From Pyrenophora tritici-repentis (lineage: Eukaryota > Ascomycota > Dothideomycetes > Pleosporales > Pleosporaceae), in NCBI RefSeq assembly GCF_003171515.1, contig NC_089393.1, forward strand, positions 1 to 64,000: a stretch of 64,000 bases of DNA, given 5' to 3'. The notes below the pieces were generated by a model. That model was given only the letters and a program-made list of their open reading frames with translations, had not been told where the DNA came from and ran no database searches. A program made the position numbers and the translations under genes. Below, piece after piece: positions 45,192 to 55,710 of the stretch (its first letter is position 1; the number at the start of each line of letters is the position of its first letter).

Positions 45192-46398
45192 GTTGTCTCT
45201 ACAGGCTGGCTTCGGATTGGTTGGTTTTGGGCTTTCTCAATCGTTTTTGCTAGCTGGTCCTGAATCTGTTGTTCTTCCTCAACGGTCTCCTGTCGTCCTT
45301 GCACACGGGCGTGGGTCTGGTCTTGATCGCGGGTTTGCCGACTGTCTACGTCTCGGCCTCTTGTCCTTACAGGCGTTTGGGTTCGGCTCTGGGCCTGGCT
45401 TGATAATCTCCTGTCTGTGGACTGTACTGATCCTTCACTGCGTTGTTGCCGTAGTGCCCGCTCTTGCAACATGTGCGCAGCTGATCGTGTGTCAAACACA
45501 GCCGACTGGAATACGTCCTGAGGCCATTCTAGGTACTCCTCCATGCGTAATAACCTAGCTAGAGACTCACTAGGTGCCATATTAATACGGCCAGTATACA
45601 CTCCCTTAAAGCGGAGGATCCGCTTTAGTTCCTTTGTGTATATTGGCTGGGCACGTAGGAACATTGCCTCTGTCCATCCTTCAAAGTCCTGACGGAACTC
45701 CCAAAAGAGTTCTTCATCTGCTGTTGGTCGATCTGTATAGTCCGCAATCGCACGCGCAATGTACGTTGTTGCTGTAGTAATCCCTACCTCATCGTCTGGA
45801 GCTTCAAGGTTGTCCTCCCACATCTCTGGATCGATGTGATGCCATTCTCTTGGTTTTATGTTTGTGGTCCCTAGTAGCGCCTCTAGTGTGGGTACCACTC
45901 TTCTACTACTGCTCGCCATTCCTACTGCCGGCGTCCTGGCTACCGGTGCTCTTTCCGATGATGTTCTCTCTCCTGCCATTGTGTTCTTGTTGACGCTTGT
46001 TGCGCTAGCTGCGTTCGCTAGAGATGCGTCGGTGGTCGTGGGTTGTACACGGGTCAAATCTCAACCGGTCGGTTGGCGCGTGTATAGACGGCGTCTTGGA
46101 ACGCTTCTGATACGGCTGTAACGGTCGGTCGCTAGCCACGAACGACGCCTGATATAGCTAACAGTGAGCTTAGCATAGATAACTCCGCCTTGCTGATATA
46201 GGCAATCTAGGGAACGCGCGGGGTAAAGAATCTATCTCTTCTTAACCTAACTGTCTGTGACTGCCGTGCAATCACTGATCAGTGTTGGAAGGCCTTGTAC
46301 GATCGTACGGTGAATAACAGTAGCTAAGGTAATCTTGTGTATTGGTATTCTGGTGTATGATGATTCTACGAATGTGGGGGCTACGAAGGTATACATAA

Positions 46399-46479
46399 CG
46401 TTGGGTCCGAGTTAGGCCGAAGTAGGATCGAGGCGGTACATTGGGCCTTATTAGGCGACACACCGTGTGTATGCCGACA
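46399..46479 (-). repeat. Copia-1 5' LTR (81 bp)
   Basis: Exact match to 40322-40402. The sequence inside it on minus (TTATGTATACC) shows no initiator-tRNA match, unlike Copia-2 and Copia-3. Confidence 0.85.
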
Positions 46480-46480
46480 C

Positions 46481-46570
46481 TATTATTATTATTATTATTC
46501 CATTAGAGTCCTTTTTCAGTCAGAGACTATGTAGGACTTTGGCCGAAGGCCGTTCTATCTTGGTTTTTAT
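46481..46570 (-). mobile_element. LINE 3'-end fragment
   Basis: Begins on plus with (TAT)n, then CCATTAGAGTCC and ACTATGTAGGACTTTGGC. This is the inverted equivalent of the LINE 3' end at about 30310-30389, diverged at several bases. It is cut on the left by the Copia-1 LTR and on the right by the Copia-2 LTR. Confidence 0.8.
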
Positions 46571-46810
46571 TGAAAAGCTGGCACTATTAGTAGTAGTATG
46601 ACTACCTAATAGAGCGCTCTCTAAGGCACAACGGTAGTGGTGGTACGACTCGTATTGTATTGACTAAGGAGCTATTCACACGTTCGTAGATCCGTGTTGC
46701 GTGCAGCTGCGTCCAAGCTCCCCGCTAGGACCCACCTGCACGTGTCACCAATCATGTGACTACTCCTCCGCTTGATACCACCAAGTCACTTACGGACTGT
46801 ATTCTCAACA
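46571..46810 (-). repeat. Copia-2 3' LTR
   Basis: TGAAAAGCTGG to TTCTCAACA on plus, 240 bp; the right copy starts TGAGAAGCTGG. Confidence 0.9.
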
Positions 46811-46837
46811 CTCCCCACAGGCCTTACGTGACTTGTT

Positions 46838-48847
46838 CTAGTGCCCTTCATCAATAACTCCCAGCATCTTCTTAAACCTTTCGAAAGCAACTCTCTGCAG
46901 TGGCTTAGTCATTCCGTCGGCAACCATCTCGTCAGTCGGAATATAAGAAATCTGGAGCTTCTTCTGCTCAGCTAGGTCTCTAATGAAGTGGTAGCAGATG
47001 TCAATGTGCTTAGAACGTTCGTGCAGATGCGGATTCTTCACCAGTGCAATCGCTCCCTGATTGTCACCGTACATCTGGACTGTGATACCGTTCTCATTGA
47101 CGTATTGGTGCAGGCCGAGATCTCTGAGTACTTGAGCTGCCCACTGTCCCTGCTTGGCGTACATGGCTTGTGAGATGTACTCAGACTCAGCACTTGAGGT
47201 TGCCACTGACTTCTGCTTCTTTGCTGCCCAAGAGAATGGTCCTCCATAGAACATTCCGACTCCCCCAGACATGCTCTTCCGGTCTGTCTTATCGCTTGCC
47301 CAGTCAGCGTCGGTGTAGATCCCAAACTCGTTTTGGTGATCTCCTCCTGGACCGAAGCGAATCTTCTGCTTTACTGTTGACCGTAGATATCTCATTAGAT
47401 TCTTTAACGCAGTCCCGTGCATCTCTACAGGGTCTCTCATGTACTGGGCTAGTCGTCCAAGTACAAAGGCAATGTCTGGTCTCGTGAATACCATTGCGTA
47501 CATTAAGCTTCCAATAATCTGTGAATATTGTGTGGAGTCGATTCTGGCGTCTTCAGGAGTAGCAGGCTTTAGGTGTTCGTAGTCTGCAGCAGGGATCTTC
47601 TTTGACTTGTACTTTGCTGAGGTGATACCGTACTTATCTAGGACTGTCTCTAGGTACTGCTGTTGATCGAGGTAAATAGCTTTGTTAGCTCTATCGCGGG
47701 TGACTCTAACTCCAAGGATCTTTCGAATCTCCCCCAGGTTCTTGGAGTTGAATCTCGTAAGGAGCATTTCGTCGAACCAGGCTAGGTCTGAAGTGAGTTT
47801 CGCGGCAGCAGCAATGTCGTCAACATAAACCAGTAGTGAAATACCTCTGCCTTTATGCGTGAATAGGCAGGGGTCTGCAAGGCTCTGTGTAAAACCGATC
47901 TCAGTTAAGAACCCCTTAAGTAGCAGGTTCCAATCTCGTCCAGCTTGCTTAAGTCCGTAAAGACTCCTCAAAACCTTCAGAACGTTGCCTTTCTTAACTT
48001 TTACCCCAGCTGGTGTTGTGAGGTAGATGTCTTCTTTTAAGTATGACTCAGTGAATGCGTTCTTGATGTCCCACTGCCAGCATTCCATGCCCTGTTTGGC
48101 AACAGTAGCAAGGAATAACCTTAAGGTGTCCATTCGTACTGTCGGGGCGAAAGTCTCGGTGTAGTCAATCCCGTGTTGTTGACTGAACCCTCGAGCAACA
48201 AGTCTGGCCTTGAACCTCTCAATCGTACCATCAACTTTAAGCTTGACAGTAAACACCCATTTTGTGGTGACGAGGTTTGCACCCTGGGGTGGAATAAGCT
48301 CTTCCCAAGTTCTGTTGCGGAGCAAAAGGCTAACCTTCTACTCGCTTGAATAGAAGTCATCTTAACCGTCACAAGTTCCGTTCCCCACAAGAGTCCTGAT
48401 CTCTTCCTCAATTGCCTCTTTCCACTTCAGTGCGTTCTCTGGGTCGCTTATAGCTTGTTTATAGGTCTGAGGGATTCTAATGCCTTTAACTTCTGTTGCT
48501 GCGAAAGCTTTGCCGCTAAGTTCTGCTCGTCCCGTGACATCGAGGTTTCCACTTACAATCACCGTATAGAAGGCTTTAACAATCGTCTCGTGTGCAGACT
48601 CTTCATGGTGGTGCGTAGATGTCGGGATTTCAGTTGTGGGGTCTTCGTCAGCTCGGCTCTCTCGTAGGACAGCTAGCATAGCTTTGACAATTTTGGCTTG
48701 GCGATGTTCATCCTCCATGTCGTCAAATGTATCTCGCTTTCTCTTTTGGGTCCGAGTCCTGAAGTGATACCTAGCTGATGGTTCGGCTGCTACTGGGTTG
48801 GTAACTTCGTCTACCTCCATTTCTTCGCTCTCATCCTCTACTGTTGG
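46838..48847 (-). pseudogene. Copia-2 pol, C-terminal part (RT and RNase H)
   Basis: RT: TTKWVFTVKLKVDG, FAPTVRMDTLRLFL, catalytic LLVYVDDIAAAA; RNase H: IYTDADWASDKTD, SSAESEYI, YGDNQGAI and ERSKHIDICYHFI. Upstream (48820-48362) the linker ends EEEIRTLVGNGTCDG-stop, and RT resumes with LRNRTWEELIPP at 48325. Compared with Copia-3, about 70 bases with stops are inserted between LV and NRTWEE. The join to the N-terminal part is broken by hAT-1 at 48848. Not functional as sequenced. Confidence 0.9.
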
Positions 48848-48970
48848 CAGTGATCGGAATGGTCTGGTCTGACTTGGTCTTGGTCTGGTCTAGACCGCCA
48901 AGACTTGGTCTGGTCTGGCGATTTTTTGAGACCGTGGTCGGACCGGTCTAGATGATCGGACCGGTCCGGC

Positions 48971-48980
48971 TATAAATAGG
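48971..48980 (+). promoter_or_regulatory. TATA box of the hAT-1 transposase
   Basis: TATAAATAGG lies 130 bases before the ATG at 49110, next to the GGACCGGTCCGG palindromes. It is also present in hAT-2 at 59756-59765. Confidence 0.65.
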
Positions 48981-49109
48981 TCCACGTGACTAGATCTTAG
49001 ACTAATCTAGCCAGAAAATTTAGCACAATATGAGTCATTAAGATCAAGGTAAGTCTTCTACTTACATAGAACAATCAAGTCCTTAACAACCTACTTATAT
49101 ACTATTGTT

Positions 49110-51577
49110 ATGGAGCCTTCAACACCAACCTCACCGTCCCCATCGAATATTATAAGACTAGATTTAACGTCTCTTACTCCATCTCCTATCCCCACGTCAT
49201 CACCCACCCCTATACTATCACCCACTCCTATTCAATATCACGAATCTCCAGATGAGTTCGTGCAGGGCGGTATCACGTACGTGAAACGTGCAATAATTGC
49301 AAGGAAGGATTTCCGTCAAGGTACATCACACATCTGGAAGTACGGACTCCAATACATTCGAGATAGCGATAAGAAAGAGGTGTATTACTGCCATGAGTGC
49401 AGGGTTGGGAAGAGCAAGCAAGAGTTGTTTGTCATCAATGGCACTTCTAGGATCCGGAATCACCTGGAACAGAAGCACCAGATTGATCCCCAGAGTGGCA
49501 TCAAGCGAAAGGGTTCTGTACGGAAGTCTATAATCGACCAGCAAAAGGATGGGGCTGCTTCCAGCATCTTTTTCTGGAAGGAGTCAGTAGAGAAGTTTAA
49601 AGAGCTTCTAATTCGTTGGATTGTGTACTGCCATATCGCCTTCTTTCAATTAGAGAACCAGTACTTTCGTGAACTACTCCTCTTTTTAAATCCGGCACTA
49701 CTCAACCACCTCCCGAAGGCTGCGAAGACTATCCGAAGCTGGGTAATGAATGCATTCATATCGAAGAAGCAACAGCTTAGGGAGGACCTACACCATTCAC
49801 GGAGTAGGATCTCTATCTAGACTCCGCAACAATCAATTCAATCCGGTCACTCTCCTAGACCCACTTACCTATCTAGGTAGGGCTTAAACTCCTATAGGTA
49901 ACTACTAGGCTTAAAGCGGTAATCAATCAATCCAATCTGAACCTTCTAGGACCCACTTAATTGATTGTTGCGGACTGTGTCTCTATCTCCTTTGATCTCT
50001 GGACTTCACCAAACCCTTACGCTATCCTAGGCGTCGTCGCTATGTGGATTGATACTACCGGCATGCGACGTGTTACCGCTTTAGGTATGCGACGTATATA
50101 CGGCGAACATACTGGAGAGAATCTTGGATCGGTGGTCCTTGAATTGCTGGAAGAATACGACATTAGCGGAGATCAGATTGGATACTTTATGCTGGATAAT
50201 GCCTCGGCAAATGATACCGCTGTTGAGTTTATACTCAAGGATCTCTGCCCATGGATGAAGTCAAAACAACGTCGTCATTGCCGGCTGCGTTGCTTGGGCC
50301 ATGTCATCAACCTCTGTTGCCAGGCGTTCCTTATGGGGCGAAACTGTGAGAAGTATCTTGCGAAGCTGGAGAAGCATCATCAACGTGGCGACTATACGAA
50401 GGTGGAAGAGCTCTGGAAGAAGTTCGGATGTTTGGGTCGTCTTCACAACCTGGTGCGATACATCAGGCTTACTCCACAACGGCGTGAGGAGTTTGCTACA
50501 ATTATTATCGGCGGAGATCTTTCGCAATTCGACGGGCTTGAGCTTATCCAGAACAACTCGACCCGCTGGAACTCATGGTTTTATTCGATTACACGTGCAT
50601 TAAATGTTCGAGAACGTTTAGAGCTCTTCTCGGCTCGTCATGTACCTGGAAAGGGCTCCGTAGGGATCGCGAACTTTAAGCTTGATGGACAGCACTGGTT
50701 TGAGCTTGAAAAGATTGAACTCGCTCTCAAAGACTTCTATGCTGCAACTTTGCTTTCTGAAGGTAAGAAGACGTCACTTGCGGACTGGTTTTCAACTTTG
50801 GACTGCCTTCTCCGGGAGATAAGCGAGACGAAGGATCACTACCACGACATCCACACTGAGGACGATAACAACTTTACATGGAAGTACCTTCAAGGCTGCG
50901 CTGATGCTGCTTGGTTAAAGTGCGTTGAGTACTATAACAATCAGCAGCTGAATTGGAAAAATCGATTCCCTGAAGATACTGACCTTCCACCGGCATATTA
51001 TGCGGCTCAAATCCTTGATCCATATCGCAAGTGGGGATGGTTCAGGCAAGAGTGGGTTCTTCATGGCGACGAAGAGAAGAAGAGGTGGTTTGAAAACGCA
51101 CAATTAGCGGTGAAGCATCTCTGGGAGACAGAGTATAAGGGAAGGTACCCTGTCGAGATGCTGCCACCACCAGCCAGGAAGGAGAGAGATCCTGACCCAG
51201 CATTTGATCGCCAGCGGGAACATAAGCGCATTCGAATAGACGCTCCAGTTTCTACAACTGATTTGTATGAACAATACATCTCTACTGACCGGCTTCATAA
51301 CGAAGAGGCAGGTTGCAATGAGGCTATTGCGTACTGGCTATCTCGCTACGACTCCCAACGAGATCTCGCTCGCTTCGCTCTAGACATGTTTGCGATCTCG
51401 CCTATGTCGGATGAATGCGAACGTCTTTTTAGTAGCGCGAAGCTTACTATCGTCGATCGCCGTGGTAGGCTGAAGGCAGATATTATAGAAGCGTGCGAGT
51501 GTCTCCGGGCCTGGTATGGAAAGCCCCAAGCTGAGGGGAACAGCGATATCGAGGATAGTGAGAACGAAGACGACTAG
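49110..51577 (+). pseudogene. hAT-1 transposase (BED finger to hATC), interrupted by MITE-B
   Basis: Without the MITE and one duplication the frame is exactly 765 codons plus stop. A Pro/Ser-rich N-terminus is followed by a BED-type finger (YYCHECRVGK....RNHLEQKH, residues 91-124). The catalytic core resumes after the MITE (ISFDLWTSPNPYAILGVV, then DNASANDTAVE). The C-terminal hATC dimerisation region (SRYDSQRDLARFALDMFAIS, SDECERLFSSAKLTI) precedes an acidic end. These are standard for fungal hAT transposases, which cut and paste elements with 8-bp duplications. The MITE creates a stop just after ISI and a frame shift, so no full-length protein is expected unless splicing removes it; I see no convincing intron borders. 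Confidence 0.92.
49818..49979. mobile_element. MITE-B, 162 bp, in hAT-1 transposase
   Basis: TAGACTCCGCAAC...GCGGACTGTG, foldback, 8-bp duplication TCTCTATC (49810-49817 and 49980-49987). It occupies the identical site in hAT-2. Confidence 0.95.
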
Positions 51578-51748
51578 ATTGACAGTCAGTAGTAAAACAC
51601 ATTTCTTCGGCTTCCTTCTTTGCTTCAGCCTCATTCTTGGCGGTCTTGTTGGTCGGACCGGTCTGGTCGGACCGGTCCTTATGTAAGCACCTGGTCTGGT
51701 CTGGTCTGTACCCTCAGACCAGACCAGACCAGACCATTCCGATCACTG
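51578..51748 (+). other. hAT-1 3' untranslated and subterminal repeats
   Basis: Non-coding. GGTCGGACCGGTC and GGTCTGGTCT units run to the terminal repeat. Confidence 0.75.
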
Positions 51749-54637
51749 ACTGTTGGCGCGGGTGGAGTGATGGTAGGTGATGGGTGCGCAGGTGCTGGCG
51801 TAGGCGGCGATGGTGGCGGCGGTGATGGCGGCGATGGTGGCGGCGATGATGGCGGCGGCAATGGCGGCGATGATGGCGGCAGTTCAATATCAACATCCAG
51901 GGCGTCGGGTTTAGTTAGTTGATTTAGGTTCTTCTTTGGTCTTCCTCTGGCTTTCCGTGGGATGAGCTCATTAGATGTGCCCATTGGACCTGATTTGACT
52001 CTCAAGTTCAGGTCTATCTTTCCCCTGGCACCTTCTCATTAGTTTGGATGACGCTAACTCTATGCGTATATCCAAGGTCAGGAGAGTAGACTTTGAACTG
52101 CTTGTCTGTAGTTTCAGAATATCCCATAAAGACGCCTGCTCGACCACGGTGCACTAACTTGTCTAATCTCCCTTTCGCTGGCAGCGTCTTTGGATTGAGA
52201 TAGGTGTAACACTTGCTCCCCAGACTCGTACGTGGTCTACGCCTGGGCGTTTCCCTGAGAATACCTGCTCTGGAGACGTGGGTTTTCCCTCGACCAGCGG
52301 TCCTGTTGGCAGTCTATTGCGGATGTAGGCGTCAGCCTCAGCGGCCTCGTCCCAGAACTCAATAGGAAGTTGTGCATCATCGAGCATTGCCCTCATTGCG
52401 TGTTCGGCAGTCTGGATGCTTCGCTCCACTGGTCCATTTTGATTCGAGCTCGCAATTACGGTGTAGTCGGCCTGAACCCCGTCTTCAGTTTCCCACTGGT
52501 TTATCACAAGCTTTAGTTCTGGCGCATTGTCTGATCTGCAGGCCTTCACCTTCTTCCCAGTCTGGAGCTCTACCTTTGCCTTCCATCTGCGTAGCTCTAG
52601 GATAGCCTGGTCCTTGGTTTTCAGTGGTATCGACCAGTTCTTTCGGGAGTGGTTGCAGATTATTTGCATAAGGTAGTTATTTCCGCGGAGTGATGTAGGG
52701 AACGGTCCAGCTAAGTCAAGAGATACTAGTGCTAGTACCTCCTTTTTGTGTTCTGCTAGGATTTTGTTCATCTTATTCCTCATCTTGCCTTTAAGGCATG
52801 GGTCACAGAAGCGCCTGTGGGCTGGGGGTACTTTAATCTTTTCAATTGTCGTTACCTTATACAGGTTTCGTAGCATTGCTGGGCCGTAGTGAGCAAACCG
52901 TCTGTGCATTAGCCTGTAGTTCCGGCGATCTTTCTTCGTGGACTTGTCTTCTTCGGATTCGTCTGGGTCCTGGTCGGATTGTGTCTCGGGTTGTGTCTCC
53001 TGACTTTCCTCCGCAGTGCTTTGATCGTTGCTGTCGGTCCGAGTCTTGCCTGCAATAAACGCCTTTCCTGAGTACTTGCTTGCAATGTGGCTTACGATGT
53101 ACAGACCGTCCTTCTGTGCTGCTTGTACTGCGATTCTTGATTTGTCCTTAAAATACATGTTCTTGTCATCAAAAATGCCTTGAAGTCCCTCCCTACACAA
53201 CCGTCTTGCTGCGATTAGATTCACGCCGAGCTTAGGTACGTAGAGAACCTTTCGGAGTAATCCTGTTGTCCCATCCAGTGCCTTCATCATAACAGTACCA
53301 CGTTGGGTAGAATGAAGAAATCCTCCCCCAACCTGGATAGTGGTGAGCGGCGTGCGCTTTAGCGGTCCTCTAAACAGGTTTCTCTTGTCAGTCATGTGTG
53401 ATGAAGCACCAGTATCAGCAATCCAGTTCGCCGGTGTGCTTTTACTAGCTTGTTCCGCAGAGATATGGCAGTGTTGCGTACATTCTGTTTCCACGGATGT
53501 AGACTCGTGGCTGGTCTCGCTGTCCGTGCCTGAGGAGCCATTGTCCGTTCCAGAGTCAGAATCCTGATTCTTGGCTGCGTACCCATGCTTGCGCCTCGAG
53601 GTTGTCTTGACTGTAGGCTTGACAGGTTTGTCAGATCGCTTCTTGTTCTCATTTCTAGAAGGTCTCTTCGACTTGGCTGCGCGTCTCTCAGCTCTTTCGT
53701 CTTTCTCTCGAAGTTTTCTTCCGAATTCCTGAATTTCACCCTTGTATTTGCAGTCTCGGGCCCAGTGTTCTCCCTTACAATGGAGGCATCCTGTGGATGG
53801 GCCTAATTCAGGCGATGTAGAACGGGGGCGGTCGCGCATCGAGGAGTCCGAGCTTCTATGGTCATTCGGGTGACGGTACTTCGGGAATGCTACATTTGCA
53901 TGCTCAGCCGTGTCGTTCAGTCGCAGCTCCTTCGTGCGGAGTGCAGCAATCTTTTCGTCAACCGTGAGAGAGGTCTGGACATCGAGATAGTCGATTACTG
54001 ATCCGTAGCTTTCTGGAAGAGCGCGTAGCATGATCTGGAGAAGTGCCTCATCATTGTAGAGTCCCTTGGCAGCAGGCTTAGCTGCAATAATCTTGCGGCG
54101 GTATTCTTTTAGCTTTGCCCACGTGTAGTCGACATCCTTCTCGTCTTTCCAGGTGAAGTTCTGAAGCTTGGTCATGATGTTGTTGGCTGTCAACTGATCA
54201 GTCTTTGAGTACTTGACCTTCAGTGCGGTCCAGAGGGCAGATGCAGTCTCGTACTCGTCTGCGAGAGCGTCGTCATCATCAAGGAGACTGTTTGTGATGT
54301 AGAACAGTGCCTTAGCCTCATCCTTGTCGTATTCCTTTGCCTTTTCAGCGTTCCATGTACCTCCCAGTCGTTCGAAGTCGCTTGTCAGGCCTAGGACGCT
54401 TGCTTGTTCTGTAGGGTTGACAGTGCCGGCCGGGTCTTGAGAGGTGTTGGCAGTTGATGTGGAGGTGCCAGCTCCATGTCGTGCAATCCAGGCGTACGCG
54501 TGCTTCGTGACTTCGATAGTGTAGAAGATTCCCTTTCCCTTCAGCTTCAGTTTGTTATTGCGGAACCATTTCTCGTGATTCTCCTTCGTCAGCTTTGGGA
54601 TCTTAGGCTCCTTATCGTATCTGTCGTCGCTGCCCAT
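51749..54637 (-). pseudogene. Copia-2 gag-pol, N-terminal part (gag, protease, integrase)
   Basis: Gag starts MGSDDRYDKEPKIPKLTKEN; one knuckle CLHCKGEHWARDC near 53760; protease IADTGASSHMTD about 53400; integrase finger HRRFAHYGPAML..CDPC, then LVSLDLAGPFPTS and SDNAPELK. The frame breaks at a C4 run (52218-52221). One more base would restore the WGSKCYTYLNPKT motif seen as WGSKCYSYINPKT in Copia-3. A Pro-rich linker with GGCGATGGTGGC-type triplet repeats (51790-51890) leads to the hAT-1 junction, after which RT continues at 48847. Confidence 0.9.
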
Positions 54638-55021
54638 CTTCGCGGTTGTGCTTTTGACTGTCTGTGACGCGTCAAATGCCGTAGTTGTGTGTGGTTTCGA
54701 GGTGTAGGGGGTGTTTAGTGGGTTTGTAAACGTTTTGGCGTCTGCGCCCTTCAGCTTTCTCTAGCTGGAACCGTATGCTCGTTTTCGGTGTGCGAGAAGC
54801 TCGTCTCGTCTTCCGTGTGCGAGAAGCCCGTCTCGTCTTTCGTATGCGAGAAGCTCGTCTCGTCTTTCGTATGCGAGAAGCTCGTCTCGTCTTCCGTGTG
54901 CGAGAAGCTCGTCTCGTCTTCCGTGTGCGAGAAGCTCGTCTCGACTTTCGTGGCTTCAGATCACCTTGATCTGGTGGGTCGCCGAATCGTAGAGCACCGA
55001 GCAACCGGGCTCATAACCTAT
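54638..55021 (-). repeat. Copia-2 leader with 27-bp minisatellite
   Basis: Six 27-bp units (54781-54942) built on GTCTTCCGTGTGCGAGAAGC, between primer site and gag. All frames through it stay open, giving spurious RKTRRAS-type peptides. Confidence 0.88.
55003..55021 (-). promoter_or_regulatory. Copia-2 primer-binding site (initiator tRNA-Met anticodon arm)
   Basis: Next to the 5' LTR, plus reads GGGCTCATAACC, which equals the anticodon stem-loop of initiator tRNA-Met as I remember it. Copia elements are known to use an internal tRNA-Met fragment as primer. The same site stands in Copia-3 at 55692. Confidence 0.7.
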
Positions 55022-55262
55022 TGAGAAGCTGGCACTATTAGTAGTAGTATGACTACCTAATAGAGCGCTCTCTAAGGCACAACGGTAGTGGTGGTACAGA
55101 TTCGTATTGTATTGACTAAGGAGCTATTCACACGTTCGTAGATCCGTGTTGCGTGCAGCTGCGTCCAAGCTCCCCGCTAGGACCCACCTGCACGTGTCAC
55201 CAATCATGTGACTACTCCTCCGCTTGATACCACCAAGTCACTTACGGACTGTATTCTCAACA
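55022..55262 (-). repeat. Copia-2 5' LTR
   Basis: TGAGAAGCTGG to TTCTCAACA on plus, 241 bp, with a few differences from 46571-46810. Confidence 0.9.
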
Positions 55263-55456
55263 ATAATAATAATTACCCACATTTATACCTAAGGACCTGG
55301 CATAATTATTATGTATTACTTGGGCTGAAAAAAGGGCCTTAAAGTAAGCCGGATCAAGACGGAAGTCATGGCGTGAATATCTTTTCTACTAGGGTAGGTT
55401 TGGGTTAGACACGATCATTCGTGTGCTTGGCACAACTGGGCAGATATTATTATTAT
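55263..55456. other. unassigned spacer between Copia-2 and Copia-3
   Basis: 194 bp starting ATAATAATAATTACCC and ending in TATTATTATTAT. AT-triplet runs at both ends resemble LINE-type tails, but I recognise neither gene nor element. Confidence 0.4.
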
Positions 55457-55691
55457 TGTTAAGAATATGTTAGGTTCAGTCCAGGTCGGCGAGGTGAGGT
55501 TCGTGGAGTAAGCCCGAGCAGAAGGACCGACGCGGAATGATGATCTGTCATGTACGTCCTAAGATCATCATAACAACAAGTAGATAGAACAATAGCTCTT
55601 AGTGAAGTTCAATCCAATACAGGGTTACCTTTCGTACCTCTACTCGGTCGCCTATGGTAGTCATACCACCAGAGGAGACCTTGTTCTAACA
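55457..55691 (+). repeat. Copia-3 5' LTR
   Basis: TGTTAAGAATATG to TTGTTCTAACA, TG..CA ends with an inverted TGTTA/TAACA. Its end is set by the primer site that follows. No second copy is in the window to confirm it. Confidence 0.75.
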
Positions 55692-55710
55692 GGTTATGAG
55701 CCCGGTTGCC
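55692..55710 (+). promoter_or_regulatory. Copia-3 primer-binding site (initiator tRNA-Met anticodon arm)
   Basis: GGTTATGAGCCCGGTTGCC directly follows the LTR, the same as the Copia-2 site in the opposite orientation. Confidence 0.75.

Larger units (their letters stand above)
40497..46057 (-). pseudogene. Copia-1 gag-pol polyprotein, interrupted by two MITEs
   Basis: Taking out both MITEs with one duplication each leaves exactly 1762 codons plus stop, with no other break. Gag lies in 46057-44000, with a knuckle of variant spacing (CYVCSKTGCWSTNH) near 43970. Protease has DTGASNVST about 43620. Integrase has a HHCC finger (HRRFGHPAVERL..CHHCQAH), then LVDVMYLSG and HDAGTNF. RT has DITQAYPQAQT and a catalytic block reading LQTDDT instead of the usual YVDD. 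RNase H follows with FTDGSFANNQD, ASETYG, CTDSYSLYE and GEDNPADAFTK. The replaced Tyr-Val in the RT centre is a feature of some divergent fungal Copia lineages. The MITEs shift frame (136 bases each), so the copy is inactive as it stands. Confidence 0.93.
40322..46479 (-). mobile_element. Copia-1: Ty1/Copia element with 81-bp LTRs
   Basis: Identical 81-bp repeats (40322-40402 and 46399-46479; minus TGTCGGCATA to CCCAACG) bracket a single gag-pol. No 5-bp duplication is visible: the left flank is the TLH-B edge (GGTTAG), the right flank a LINE tail. Identical LTRs suggest a recent element, but two MITEs have since interrupted it. The leader 46058-46398 shows no initiator-tRNA primer site and no gene. 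Confidence 0.85.
48848..51748 (+). mobile_element. hAT-1 DNA transposon, complete
   Basis: Inverted ends CAGTGATCGGAATGGTCTGG (left, and inverted at 51729-51748) and the 8-bp duplication ACTGTTGG (48840-48847 and 51749-51756) show a complete insertion into Copia-2. Both subterminal regions are packed with GGTCTGGTCT and GGACCGGTC units, likely transposase-binding sites. It encodes one transposase, interrupted by MITE-B. hAT-2 at 59633 is almost identical. Confidence 0.96.
46571..55262 (-). mobile_element. Copia-2: Ty1/Copia element interrupted by hAT-1
   Basis: LTRs 46571-46810 and 55022-55262 differ at several positions, so this insertion is older than Copia-1 or Gypsy-2. Gag-pol lies on minus, split by hAT-1 (48848-51748). 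No matching 5-bp duplication (TTTAT left, ATAAT right). It is closely related to Copia-3: same gag, protease and RT motifs and the same primer site. Confidence 0.92.

Noticed and set aside
49818..49979. MITE-B as a spliced intron of the hAT gene
   Set aside because: No convincing GT donor, branch site and AG acceptor that restore the frame precisely. The 8-bp duplication shows it is a plain insertion; kept only as something to test with RNA data.
51790..51890. GGCGATGGTGGC triplet-repeat ORFs on plus (Gly/Asp-rich)
   Set aside because: Antisense of the Pro/Ser-rich linker of Copia-2 gag-pol, which continues in frame with the integrase region on minus.
55003..55021. Possible tRNA-Met gene
   Set aside because: Only the anticodon-arm match is present next to the LTR, with no acceptor, D or T arms; it is a primer-binding site.
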